Part shown: one piece after another, positions 29,100-37,391 of the stretch
Layout: the number at the start of each line of letters is the position of its first letter
Numbering within the stretch: the stretch's first letter is position 1
Origin: Devosia salina
Lineage (GTDB): Bacteria > Pseudomonadota > Alphaproteobacteria > Rhizobiales > Devosiaceae
DNA: 64,000 nt
NCBI RefSeq assembly: GCF_019504385.1
Contig: NZ_CP080590.1
Location: 3,513,501 to 3,577,500, forward strand
Direction of reading: 5' to 3'
Notes under the pieces: generated by a model
Told to the model about the DNA's origin: nothing
Databases searched by the model: none
The model's input: the letters and a program-made list of their open reading frames with translations, nothing else
Made by a program: the position numbers and the translations under genes

Positions 29100-30044
29100 T
29101 CACGCGCCGAGCACGGCGTCCACCTCTGCGCGACTGGGCGGCTGGCAGCCCTTGCGGCCGCAATTGATCCCCGCCACGACCGCGCCAAAGCGCAGCATTT
29201 TTTCAAGTTGCGCCGCGTCCAGCGCCGCAAGACCGCCGCGCCGGAGCGCTCCGGCCTCACCGAGCCAGGTGAGGATGCCCGCCATCAGGCTGTCGCCCGC
29301 CCCCACCGTGTCGCCGAACACCGGCGGCGCGTGGATCGGGGCCGTGGCGCTGCCGGCCTTGGAGAAGGCCCTTGAGCCCTGCTCTCCCAAAGTCACCACC
29401 ACCAGTTCGCAATTGGGCCGCGCCAACAGCGCTTCGGCATGGGCCTCGATGCTCATCCCTGGCATCAGCCATTCGTGATCCTCTTCGGAAAGCTTGACCA
29501 GATTCGCCTTGTCGAGAAACTGGTCCAGCCGCGCCCGATAGCCCGCCTCGTCGTCCACCAGCTTGTCGCGGACATTGATGTCGATGGACAGCGTGGCCCC
29601 ACGCGCCGCCGCTGCGTCCACGACATCGGACCAGATGGCCGCGTCTTCGGCCAGGATCGGACAGAAGCCGCCGATCTGATAGAGTTCGATATTTTCCGGC
29701 AATGCCGCCAGCAGGCTCTCGCGGGTAAAGGCGCGATCGGCACCCCGCTCGAACACATAGGACGCCTGCATCTTTTCGTTGAAGGTGACGATCGCCTTGG
29801 TCGTCGGCGCCGCCACCCGTTCGCTCAGCAGCACCGAAACACCGGCTTCGGCAAGCGGCTTGAGCAATAGCTCGCCATATTGGTCCGCGCTGATGGGGCA
29901 CAGGAACCCGGTGCGATTTCCGAGCTTGCTGAGCGCGATGGCGCAGTTGAAGGGCGAACCGCCCGGCAGCGCTATCCGCTCCGCCCTGGCCGCGGCCGAC
30001 ACCGGCACCAGATCGATCAGGCTCTCTCCCCCGACAACGAACAT
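29100..30044 (-). CDS. PfkB-family carbohydrate kinase (fructokinase/KDG kinase group)
   Basis: The 314-residue kinase begins MFVVGGESLIDLVP and has the first PfkB signature at GGSPFNCAIALSKLGNRTGF (about 37-56). The second signature with the catalytic aspartate is FGDTVGAGDSLMAGILTW (about 255-272). It phosphorylates a sugar or keto-sugar acid. Fructose and 2-keto-3-deoxygluconate are the commonest substrates of this branch, but nothing here decides. GGGGAGA lies before the ATG. It is divergent from a TRAP transporter gene pair, which may import its substrate or a precursor. The long open frame upstream of 30044 is rejected. Confidence 0.85.
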   Translation of the reverse strand: MFVVGGESLIDLVPVSAAARAERIALPGGSPFNCAIALSKLGNRTGFLCPISADQYGELLLKPLAEAGVSVLLSERVAAPTTKAIVTFNEKMQASYVFERGADRAFTRESLLAALPENIELYQIGGFCPILAEDAAIWSDVVDAAAARGATLSIDINVRDKLVDDEAGYRARLDQFLDKANLVKLSEEDHEWLMPGMSIEAHAEALLARPNCELVVVTLGEQGSRAFSKAGSATAPIHAPPVFGDTVGAGDSLMAGILTWLGEAGALRRGGLAALDAAQLEKMLRFGAVVAGINCGRKGCQPPSRAEVDAVLGA

Positions 30045-30234
30045 GCATTTCTCCCCAGCACTGGTCTGGCGGGTGCATACCACTTTCGTATCATTTGTCA
30101 CCAGCGCCATGCCCGCCACCCCCGCAAATCGCCGACTATCAAGTTGACCCGGTGGACGGATAATGCTCAATCGGTTCCGAGAACAGGCGCGGAAAGCGCC
30201 GGTTTTGCTGTCAGGGAATGGGGGGACACATACC

Positions 30235-30813
30235 ATGCAAGCGCTCGCCGTGCTGGTCCGGTCGATCAGCGCCGTCAACTGGCTCGTGGGCCAGATACTG
30301 TCCTGGCTGGCTCTGGCCTGTGTCCTGGTATGCTTCACCGTCGTGGTGCAGCGCTATGTCTTCAACACCTCGACCCTGTGGATGCAGGATCTCTATGTCT
30401 GGCTTGGCGGCGCCATGTTCACTGGCGTGGCCGGGTTCGCGCTGATGCGCAACGACCATGTGCGGGTCGATGTGTTCTACCGACCCGCCTCAGTCCGCAG
30501 GAAGGCCATTGCCGACCTGATCGGCGTCTTCGCCTTCCTCCTGCCGTTCGTCTATGTGGTCTGGACTTATGCCTATACCGCCGTGGCGCGCTCCTGGAGC
30601 TACCATGAGGGCTCGGCCAATATCGGCGGTATGCCGGGCCTGTTCATCTTGAAAAGCTTCATCCTGCTCTTTGCCATCCTGGTCGGCCTGCAGGGCCTGG
30701 CGATGGCCGCCCGCTCCGTCCTCGTGCTCGCCGGCAGGGAAGAGCTGCTGCCCCCGCATCTGCGCTATGAGCAGCCCGACGAAAACAACCACCCCGCCGG
30801 AGAGATTGCCTGA
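30235..30813 (+). CDS. TRAP transporter small permease (DctQ)
   Basis: The 192-residue integral membrane protein has four hydrophobic segments (about 15-40, 52-70, 95-118, 140-162). Family landmarks are VQRYVFNTSTLWMQDLYVW and RNDHVRVDVFYR. It is the small membrane subunit of a tripartite periplasmic-binding-protein-dependent, ion-driven transporter. Its stop overlaps the start of dctM (TGATG), so the two are translationally coupled. The ATG at 30235 follows a GGGGGGA stretch. It is divergent from the PfkB kinase. Confidence 0.92.
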   Translation: MQALAVLVRSISAVNWLVGQILSWLALACVLVCFTVVVQRYVFNTSTLWMQDLYVWLGGAMFTGVAGFALMRNDHVRVDVFYRPASVRRKAIADLIGVFAFLLPFVYVVWTYAYTAVARSWSYHEGSANIGGMPGLFILKSFILLFAILVGLQGLAMAARSVLVLAGREELLPPHLRYEQPDENNHPAGEIA

Positions 30814-32204
30814 TGGATCCCGTATTGCTTGGCGAGATCCTCTCCGCCGTCATGTTCTTCGGCGTCATCGGCGTGCTCATGCTGGGCTTCCCGGTGGCCT
30901 TTTCCCTGGCTGGTACCGCGCTCATTTTCGGCCTCGTGGGCTGGTGGCTGGGCGTCTATGACCCCTCCAATTACGGCTCGCTGGCCGGGCGCTATATCGG
31001 CCTGATGACCAATGAAGTGCTGGTGGCCGTGCCGCTCTTCATCTTCATGGGCGTCATTCTCGAGCGCTCCGGCATTGCCGAGCAGCTCCTGCTGACCATG
31101 GGCAAGCTCTTCGGCAATCTGCGCGGCGGCCTGGGCCTGTCCGTCATCGTCGTGGGCGCCCTGCTGGCCGCCTCCACCGGCGTGGTCGGGGCCACCGTGG
31201 TGACCATGGGCCTCATCTCCCTGCCCGCCATGCTGCGGGCCGGCTACGATCCCAAGCTCGCCACCGGCGTCATCTGCGCCTCGGGCACCCTGGGCCAGAT
31301 CATCCCGCCCTCCACGGTCCTGATCTTCATGGGCGACATGCTCTCGGGCATCAACGCCCAGGTGCAGATGGAAAAGGGCAATTTCGCCCCCGAACCGGTT
31401 TCGGTCGGTGCGCTCTTTGCCGGTGCCATCCTTCCAGGCCTGCTGCTGGTCGGGCTTTATGCCGCCTTCATGGTCTTCAAGGCCTTCACCGACCCCAAAT
31501 CCTGTCCGGCCACACCGGTCCCGGCGGACGAGAAGCAGCATCTGATGCGCGAGGTCCTGGTTGCCCTGGTCCCGCCACTGCTGCTCATCGTCGCCGTGCT
31601 CGGCTCGATTCTGGGGGGCGTTGCAACTCCCACCGAGGCGGCCTCCGTCGGCTCGGTCGGCGCCATGCTGCTGGCCCTGATCCGCCGTCGCATCGACTTC
31701 GCCATCCTGCGCCAGGCCGTCATCTCCACCGCAACCATCACCTCGATGGTCTTCATCATCCTGTTCGGCGCGGCGGTGTTCTCCATCGTCTTCCGCATGA
31801 TGGGCGGCGACAACCTGGTGCACGAATTCCTCTCGTCCATGCCGGGCGGGGCCATCGGCGCCATGATCATCGTCATGCTGATCATGTTCCTCCTGGGCTT
31901 CATCCTCGACACCTTCGAGATCATCTTCATCGTCATCCCGATCACCGCCCCGGTGCTGCTGGCGCTCGACATCAACCCGATCTGGCTCGGCGTCATGGTC
32001 GGCGTGAACCTGCAGACCAGCTTCCTGACGCCGCCCTTCGGCTTCGCGCTGTTCTATTTGCGCGGCGTCGCCCCCGGCAATGTCTCCACCGGCGCCATCT
32101 ATCGCGGCGCCGTCCCATTCGTGATCCTGCAGCTGATCGGCATCGCCATCCTCTTCGCCTTCCCGCAGCTCATCACCTGGCTACCGGAAATGCTCTACCA
32201 ATAG
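30813..32204 (+). CDS. TRAP transporter large permease (DctM)
   Basis: The 463-residue protein has about twelve hydrophobic segments and forms the ion-coupled translocation channel. Conserved stretches include LFIFMGVILERSGIAEQLL, then GTLGQIIPPSTVLIFMGDML and GVNLQTSFLTPPFGFALFYLRG. The loop around residues 225-245 (DPKSCPATPVPADEK) marks the subgroup whose binding proteins resemble TakP, in agreement with the dctP gene at 34.2 kb. A strong bidirectional terminator follows the stop. Substrate class (keto acid, sugar acid or similar) is inferred from the binding-protein type only. Confidence 0.93.
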   Translation: MDPVLLGEILSAVMFFGVIGVLMLGFPVAFSLAGTALIFGLVGWWLGVYDPSNYGSLAGRYIGLMTNEVLVAVPLFIFMGVILERSGIAEQLLLTMGKLFGNLRGGLGLSVIVVGALLAASTGVVGATVVTMGLISLPAMLRAGYDPKLATGVICASGTLGQIIPPSTVLIFMGDMLSGINAQVQMEKGNFAPEPVSVGALFAGAILPGLLLVGLYAAFMVFKAFTDPKSCPATPVPADEKQHLMREVLVALVPPLLLIVAVLGSILGGVATPTEAASVGSVGAMLLALIRRRIDFAILRQAVISTATITSMVFIILFGAAVFSIVFRMMGGDNLVHEFLSSMPGGAIGAMIIVMLIMFLLGFILDTFEIIFIVIPITAPVLLALDINPIWLGVMVGVNLQTSFLTPPFGFALFYLRGVAPGNVSTGAIYRGAVPFVILQLIGIAILFAFPQLITWLPEMLYQ

Positions 32205-32226
32205 GCTGCAGCCTGCCTGACGCGAC

Positions 32227-32258
32227 AAAGGGCCGGACGGGAAATCATCCGGCCCTTT
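32227..32258. terminator. Bidirectional terminator between dctM and the ABC-F gene
   Basis: An 11-bp perfect stem (AAAGGGCCGGA / TCCGGCCCTTT) with a ten-base loop sits between the two convergent gene ends. A-rich and T-rich flanks serve both directions. Confidence 0.88.
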
Positions 32259-32279
32259 GCATTGCGATCGAGCTTTGTC

Positions 32280-33902
32280 TCAGTTCCTGAGGCCCGGCGC
32301 TTCCTGCCCCGTGGCCTGCACATATTCGGTGTAGCCACCACCATAGGCATGCGGCCCTTCCGGCGTCAGCTCCAGCACGCGATTGGAGAGCGCGGCCAGG
32401 AAATGCCGGTCGTGGCTCACGAACAGCATGGTGCCCTCGAAATTGGAGAGCGCCTCGATCAGCATCTGCTTGGTCTGGATGTCGAGATGGTTGGTCGGCT
32501 CGTCCAGCACCAGGAAATTGGGCGGATCGAACAGGATCAGCGCCATGGCCAGTCGCGCCTTCTCGCCGCCCGAAAGCACCCGGCATTTCTTCTCGATATC
32601 GTCGCCGGAAAAGCCGAAACATCCCGCCAGGGCGCGCAGGGGCGCCTGCCCGGCCTGCGGAAACGCCGCCTCCAGCGTCTGGAAAATCGTCATGTCGCCA
32701 TCGATGACGTCCATGGCGTGCTGGGCGAAATAACCGAGCTTCACGCTCGGGCCGCGCGACACCGACCCCGCATCCGGCTCAGCCGTGCCGGCGACGAGTT
32801 TGAGCAGGGTCGACTTGCCCGCGCCATTGACGCCCAATATGCACCAGCGCTCGCGCCGCCGCACATGGAAGTCGAGCCCGTCATAGATGGACCGGCTGCC
32901 GTAAGCCTTCCTGACGCCCTCGATGCGGACAATGTCCTCGCCCGAACGCGGCGCCGGGCGGAATTCGAACGCCACCACCTGCCGCCGCTTGGGCGGCTCG
33001 ACGCGGTCGATCTTGTCGAGTTTCTTCACCCGGCTCTGCACCTGCGCGGCGTGACTGGCGCGGGCCTTGAAGCGCTCGATGAAGGCGATTTCCTTGGCCA
33101 GCATGGCCTGCTGCCGCTCGAACTGCGCCTGCTGGTTGCGGTCGGCAATCTCGCGCTGGCCCTGATAGAACTCGTAGTCGCCGGTATAGCTGGTCAGCGT
33201 GCCCGCATCGATCTCGATGATCTTGTTGACGATGCGGTTCATGAAGGCGCGGTCATGCGAGGTCATCAGCAGCGCCCCGCTATAGCCGCCGAGGAAGTTT
33301 TCCAGCCAGATCAGGCTTTCCAGGTCCAGATGGTTGCTCGGCTCGTCCAGCAGCAGCACGTCGGGCTTCATCAGCAGGATGCGCGCCAGCGCCACCCGCA
33401 TCTTCCAGCCGCCCGACAGCGCCCCCACATCGCCGTCCATCATCTCGGGTGAAAAACCGAGCCCCGCCAGCACTTCGCGCGCGCGCCCGTCCAGCGAATA
33501 ACCGTCCAGCTCCTGGAACCGCCCCTGCACCTCGCCATAGCGCTCGATGATGGCGTCCATCTGGTCGGCCTTGTCGGGGTCGGCCATGTCGGCCTCCAGC
33601 ACCGCCATTTCGGCCATCAGCTCGCTGACCGGCCCGGCCCCGTTCATCACTTCGCTGACCACCGGGCGGCCTTCCATGTCGCCCACATCCTGGCTGAAAT
33701 AGCCGATCGAGACGCCGCGATCGACCGAGACCTGCCCCTCATCGGGCGGCTCCTCGCCGGTGATCATGCGAAACAGCGTCGTCTTGCCTGCCCCGTTCGG
33801 CCCCACAAGCCCGATCTTCTCGCCCTTCTGCAGGGACGCCGACGCCTCGATGAAGACAATCTGCTTGCCGTTCTGCTTGGAGATGTTTTCGAGACGGATC
33901 AT
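32280..33902 (-). CDS. ABC-F family ATPase (ribosome-associated type)
   Basis: The 540-residue soluble protein has two ABC domains and no membrane segments. Walker A motifs are GPNGAGKTT (about residue 35) and GVNGAGKST (about 345). The ABC signatures are LSGGWKMRVALARI and LSGGEKARLAMALI; Walker B are LLLDEPSNHLD and LVLDEPTNHLD. A charged linker (about 240-300) separates the domains. ABC-F proteins act on the ribosome, some conferring antibiotic protection, others tuning translation. This looks like a housekeeping YbiT/Uup-type member. The ATG at 33902 fits the family N-terminus MIRLENISK. It lies between the two halves of a TRAP transporter. Confidence 0.93.
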   Translation of the reverse strand: MIRLENISKQNGKQIVFIEASASLQKGEKIGLVGPNGAGKTTLFRMITGEEPPDEGQVSVDRGVSIGYFSQDVGDMEGRPVVSEVMNGAGPVSELMAEMAVLEADMADPDKADQMDAIIERYGEVQGRFQELDGYSLDGRAREVLAGLGFSPEMMDGDVGALSGGWKMRVALARILLMKPDVLLLDEPSNHLDLESLIWLENFLGGYSGALLMTSHDRAFMNRIVNKIIEIDAGTLTSYTGDYEFYQGQREIADRNQQAQFERQQAMLAKEIAFIERFKARASHAAQVQSRVKKLDKIDRVEPPKRRQVVAFEFRPAPRSGEDIVRIEGVRKAYGSRSIYDGLDFHVRRRERWCILGVNGAGKSTLLKLVAGTAEPDAGSVSRGPSVKLGYFAQHAMDVIDGDMTIFQTLEAAFPQAGQAPLRALAGCFGFSGDDIEKKCRVLSGGEKARLAMALILFDPPNFLVLDEPTNHLDIQTKQMLIEALSNFEGTMLFVSHDRHFLAALSNRVLELTPEGPHAYGGGYTEYVQATGQEAPGLRN

Positions 33903-33951
33903 GGGGAGGCATGCTTTCAGTCTGGCGGGACGGCGATTCAACGGCGCCTTC

Positions 33952-33990
33952 GCCTCCCTCCCCCTTGTGGGGAGGGAATGAGGGTGGGGG
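33952..33990 (+). repeat. Truncated GC-rich palindrome repeat
   Basis: CTCCCTCCCCC, a TTGT loop and GGGGAGGG are followed directly by AATGAGGGTGGGGG, so the middle module of the family is deleted or this is the alternative short form. Confidence 0.65.
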
Positions 33991-34142
33991 TTTGCCGACC
34001 TCGATTTCTCAAGCGTCCGACACGAGCCGCTCCTAAATCATCCCGAGGCTGCGGGGGCAAGAGAGCCTGAGGACAATCAGCCATGCTGTCGGTGTCCATG
34101 GGATGCCTGGCCACCGGGACGGGAGCGGGAAGGCGCCGTCGG

Positions 34143-34176
34143 CCAATAAAAAAGTACCCCGCCACATGGGCGGGGT
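34143..34176 (-). terminator. Intrinsic terminator of dctP
   Basis: On the reverse strand an 8-bp stem (ACCCCGCC / GGCGGGGT) is followed by ACTTTTTTATT, 28 bp after the dctP stop. Confidence 0.88.
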
Positions 34177-34203
34177 CCAAACCTTGCGCCGAAGCGCCGG
34201 CCT

Positions 34204-35307
34204 TTATTCGTACTTGATGTACTTTTCGCGGGCCACCAGGAACGGCATGTCGGTGCCTTCGGTGCGGGTGCGCAGCAGGTTGAAGGCCGAAATGAAGCTT
34301 TCCGCCGTTTCCTTGGTCAGCGCATCGCCGCCCTCGCGGATTTCCCCGATCAGCTCCATCGACGCCTTGGCGCCGGCTTCGATGATCTCCTCGGGGAACT
34401 GGCGCACATTGACGCCATGCTCGTCGACCAGCGCCTTGAGGGCGCGCGGATCATTGGCATACATGTCCGAGGACACGTCGTCATAGGACGCCTGGGCGGC
34501 AATGCGGACGATTTCCTGCAGGTCTTCGGGCAGTTCGGCGAACTTGGCCTTGTCGACCACCACTTCGGTGGCCAGGCCCGGCTCGACGAAGCTGGGGAAG
34601 TAGTAGTTCTTGGCAACCTGGTGGAAGCCCAGCGCCAGGTCGTTATAGGGACCGACGAATTCGGCGGCGTCCAGCGTGCCCGACTGCAGCGCGGCGAAGA
34701 TTTCGCCGGCGGCAAGGTTGGTCACCGAAGCGCCCAGCTTGCCCCAGACCTGGCCACCCAGGCCCGGCGTACGGAAGCGCAGGCCCTGGATATCGGCCAC
34801 GCCGGTCAGCTCGTTCTTGAACCAGCCACCCGCCTGGGTGCCGGTATCGCCCGACAGGAACCCCTGCAGGCCGAACTGGTCATAGATCTTGTCCCAGATT
34901 TCCTGGCCGCCGAGATAGCGCACCCAGGCACCCAGCTCGCGATTGGTCATGCCGAAGGGCACGCCGGTGAAGAAGGAGAGCGCCTGGCTCTTGTTCTGCC
35001 AGTAATAGGCCGCGCCATGGCTCATTTCGGCCGAACCGTCGATCACCGCATCCAGCGCCTGCAGGCCTGGCACCATTTCGCCGGCGGCGAAAACCTGCAC
35101 GGTCAGGCGACCGCCGGAGGCCTTGGTGATGCGGTCGGCAAGCTTCTGTGCGCCGACACCCAGGCCCGGGAAGTTCTTGGGCCAGGTGGTGACCATGCGC
35201 CAGGTGATGTTGCCCTGGGCGATGGCCGGGGTCGCGAGCGTGGTCGCGGCGGCGGCAGCGCCGATGGTGGCAACCGAAGCCTGCTTGAAGAATTCGCGTC
35301 TTTTCAC
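34204..35307 (-). CDS. TRAP transporter substrate-binding protein (DctP, TakP-like)
   Basis: The 367-residue periplasmic receptor begins with a twin-arginine signal (KRREFFKQASVATIG, cleavage near AIAQ). Family landmarks are WPKNFPGLGVGAQKLADRI, then QVFAAGEMVPGLQALDAV, YYWQNKSQALSFFTGVPFG and GTLDAAEFVGPYNDLALGFH. The arginine-bearing strand LRFRTPGLGGQVWGKLG would contact a carboxylate. The pattern resembles the TakP group for 2-oxo acids, but calcium-ligand residues were not checked. It probably serves the DctQ-DctM pair at 30.2-32.2 kb although it is on the other strand and separated by an ABC-F gene. Confidence 0.92.
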   Translation of the reverse strand: MKRREFFKQASVATIGAAAAATTLATPAIAQGNITWRMVTTWPKNFPGLGVGAQKLADRITKASGGRLTVQVFAAGEMVPGLQALDAVIDGSAEMSHGAAYYWQNKSQALSFFTGVPFGMTNRELGAWVRYLGGQEIWDKIYDQFGLQGFLSGDTGTQAGGWFKNELTGVADIQGLRFRTPGLGGQVWGKLGASVTNLAAGEIFAALQSGTLDAAEFVGPYNDLALGFHQVAKNYYFPSFVEPGLATEVVVDKAKFAELPEDLQEIVRIAAQASYDDVSSDMYANDPRALKALVDEHGVNVRQFPEEIIEAGAKASMELIGEIREGGDALTKETAESFISAFNLLRTRTEGTDMPFLVAREKYIKYE

Positions 35308-35556
35308 TGGGTTTCCTCCCGATGGACTAAAAGCACTTTTGTTTCATCCCGCGCCTGTGATGGCCCGGCATGCTTGGGCGCTAACAAAGCAATCCGCGTT
35401 CGTCCTGTCCAGCATGTTGTTGCCTGCTATAGCAAAATCTGGCCCGCGCGCCTCAGGGCCGAAAAAATTGCGATCACCCACGGATTAAAACGCCCCCGGC
35501 GGTGTTGATCGCTCTGGAGGCCGCTGCCACGGCCCCGCAACAGGAGGGACTTTCCC

Positions 35557-35949
35557 ATGCATTTCCGTTCACTTCTCGCTGGCGCCGCCACGCTGGCCCT
35601 GCTCGCCACCCCGGCCCTGTCGGCCGAATATCTGGGGGGCGATGTCATGTCGACCGATATCGGGGGCAAGATGGTGCTCACCGATTTCAACGGCATGACG
35701 CTCTATATCTTCGACAAGGACACGGCCGGCGTCTCCAACTGCTATGACACCTGCGCCGAAAAATGGCCGCCGCTCTTCGCCGATGCCGACGCCATGGCCG
35801 AGGGCGACTTCTCCGTGGTGCAGCGCACCGATGGCACGGCCATGTGGGCCTATAAGGGCATGCCGCTCTATTACTGGTACGAAGATGCGGCTCCCGGCGA
35901 CACCAAGGGTGACGGTGTCGGCGGCGTCTGGCATCTTGCCATCGAATAG
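35557..35949 (+). CDS. Secreted-repeat protein of COG4315 (DUF/Lipoprotein_15 type)
   Basis: The 130-residue protein has a cleavable signal (FRSLLAGAATLALLATPALSA, split near ALSA-EY). Two copies of the secreted repeat follow: LTDFNGMTLYIFDKD with CYDTCAEKWPPL, and RTDGTAMWAYKGMPLYYW with GGVWHLA. The two cysteines of the first repeat probably form a disulfide. The function of the family is unknown. The ATG at 35557 has AGGAGGGAC upstream. An ECF sigma factor gene follows 99 bp later, after a two-hairpin structure, so this may be a target or partner of that stress regulon. Confidence 0.85.
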   Translation: MHFRSLLAGAATLALLATPALSAEYLGGDVMSTDIGGKMVLTDFNGMTLYIFDKDTAGVSNCYDTCAEKWPPLFADADAMAEGDFSVVQRTDGTAMWAYKGMPLYYWYEDAAPGDTKGDGVGGVWHLAIE

Positions 35950-35970
35950 ATCTGGCGCGTCCCGAAGGGG

Positions 35971-36030
35971 GGAACGGTCCGGTGGACCGTTTCCGGAGCC
36001 CAATGCCCCGGTGAGCCATGCTCCCGGGGC
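35971..36030 (+). repeat. Divergent two-hairpin element before the ECF sigma gene
   Basis: Hairpin 1 is AACGGTCC, loop GGT, GGACCGTT. Hairpin 2 has outer arm GCCCCGG/CCGGGGC, a bulged T, inner arm GAGC/GCTC and loop CAT. The CCCGAAGGGG lead-in and the CC-GGT-GG cap match copy B. It lies 21 bp after one stop and ends 19 bp before the sigma factor GTG. Confidence 0.55.
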
Positions 36031-36048
36031 CATCAGCGAGTAACAGGC

Positions 36049-36555
36049 GTGGTCGATTTTCTTGATGAGCTCGAAGCCAATGTACCGGCCCTGCGCCGCT
36101 ACGCGCGCGCGCTCACCCGCAATATCGACCGCGCCGACGATCTCGTGCAGGACTGCCTCGAACGGGCCATTTCCCGCCGCGGGCTGTTTCGTCCACGGGG
36201 CCCGCTGCGCCCCTGGCTCTTCACCATGCTGACCAATCTCTATCGCAATACGCTGCGCGCCGAGCGCCGCCGCGGCGAAACCATTGATGTCGAGGCACTG
36301 CCCGATCTGGGCACGCCGGCGCCGCAACCGGGATATCTGGCGCTCGGCGAACTCGCCCGCGCCATCGAGACCCTGCCGCTCGACCAGAAGGAGGCCCTGC
36401 TGCTGGTGACGCTCGAAGGCCTGGCCTATGGCGAGGCGGCCGACATTCTGCAAGTGCCGCTCGGCACGCTGATGAGCCGGCTGGGCCGCGCCCGGGCCAC
36501 ACTGCGCCAGATGACCGGCACGGCGCATGAACCCCATTTGAGGACCGTCAAATGA
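36049..36555 (+). CDS. ECF-type RNA polymerase sigma factor
   Basis: The 168-residue protein has region 2 at about 12-75 (RRYARALTRNIDRADDLVQDCLERA, split here as RRYARALTRN and DRADDLVQDCLERA, then RPWLFTMLTNLYRN) and region 4 at about 105-155 (AIETLPLDQKEALLLVTLEG, then YGEAADILQVPLGTLMSRLGRAR). The GTG at 36049 starts the conserved part; its ribosome site is weak and hairpin 2 of the upstream element ends 19 bp before it. The next gene overlaps by 4 bp (ATGA) and encodes its membrane anti-sigma factor. The inducing stress is unknown. Confidence 0.92.
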   Translation: MVDFLDELEANVPALRRYARALTRNIDRADDLVQDCLERAISRRGLFRPRGPLRPWLFTMLTNLYRNTLRAERRRGETIDVEALPDLGTPAPQPGYLALGELARAIETLPLDQKEALLLVTLEGLAYGEAADILQVPLGTLMSRLGRARATLRQMTGTAHEPHLRTVK

Positions 36556-37358
36556 GCGAGATCAACCGCGATCATCTGATGGCCTATCTCGACGGCCAGC
36601 TCGAGCCCGACAAGCGCGCCGATGTGGAGACGCATCTGGCGGCCCATCCCGAGCTGGCTGCCGAAATCGCCCAGCTGCAGCGGCAGGGCGACACCATCCG
36701 CACGCTCTTTGCGCCCACCATGACCGAACCGGTTCCCACGCGGCTCGATCCCCATCGGCTGGCTGTCATGCAGTCTCGCCGCCGCTGGCAGGGCCTGGCC
36801 CGCGCCGCCATGGTCGTGGGCGTGCTCGGGATCGGCATGGCGGCCGGCTGGCTGCTGCGTCCGGCCGCGGACAATCCGGCGCTGTACAATCGTCTGATCG
36901 CCGACGCGGTCAGCGCCCATACCGTCTATGTTGCCGAAAACCGCCACGCCGTGGAGGTGGCCGGCAATGATGCAGAGCATCTCTCGAGCTGGCTCTCCAA
37001 CCGCCTCTCGACCGATCTGGCCATGCCCGATCTCGCCACAGCCGGTTTCAGCTTCCTCGGCGGGCGTCTTCTGCCCGCCCCGGCTATTCCCGGCGGTCGC
37101 GCGGCGCAGCTGATGTATGAAGACGCCGCCGGGCAGCGGGTGACGCTCTACATCACTCCAGCGAATGGCGTTGGCGGCCCCGATTACGACCTGGTGCGCC
37201 TGGGCGACGACAATGCCCTCTATTGGGCCAATGCCGCCATCACCTGCACCATTGTCGGCCCCCAACCGGCCGAAGCACTCCAGGCCCTGGCCAAGACGGT
37301 GTTCCCGCAATTGACCCCGGGGCCGGCCCCGACCGCCCCGATCTATCGCGAGCTCTGA
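36552..37358 (+). CDS. Transmembrane anti-sigma factor
   Basis: The 268-residue protein has a cytoplasmic N-terminal anti-sigma domain (MAYLDGQLEPDKRADVETHL, about 10-45), one membrane helix (LARAAMVVGVLGIGMAAGWLL, about 82-102), and a periplasmic domain. The cysteine/histidine zinc motif common in such domains is absent: the HxxxCxxC region reads HLAAHPEL. Overlap with the sigma gene as ATGA supports tight stoichiometric expression. It would hold the sigma factor at the membrane until a periplasmic signal arrives. The trigger cannot be deduced. Confidence 0.88.
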   Translation: MSEINRDHLMAYLDGQLEPDKRADVETHLAAHPELAAEIAQLQRQGDTIRTLFAPTMTEPVPTRLDPHRLAVMQSRRRWQGLARAAMVVGVLGIGMAAGWLLRPAADNPALYNRLIADAVSAHTVYVAENRHAVEVAGNDAEHLSSWLSNRLSTDLAMPDLATAGFSFLGGRLLPAPAIPGGRAAQLMYEDAAGQRVTLYITPANGVGGPDYDLVRLGDDNALYWANAAITCTIVGPQPAEALQALAKTVFPQLTPGPAPTAPIYREL

Positions 37359-37391
37359 CACCTCTCCTCCATAGGGAGAGGTGAAGGTGCT

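Larger units (their letters stand above)
33903..34203. other. Spacer between ABC-F gene and dctP
   Basis: No gene is recognised. It holds one truncated GC-rich palindrome repeat (33952-33990) and the dctP terminator (34143-34176). The 150 bases between them show nothing I can name. Confidence 0.6.

Noticed and set aside
30045..30338. N-terminal extension of the PfkB kinase
   Set aside because: The kinase fold starts at MFVVGGES; the extension overlaps the divergent TRAP gene start and lacks similarity.
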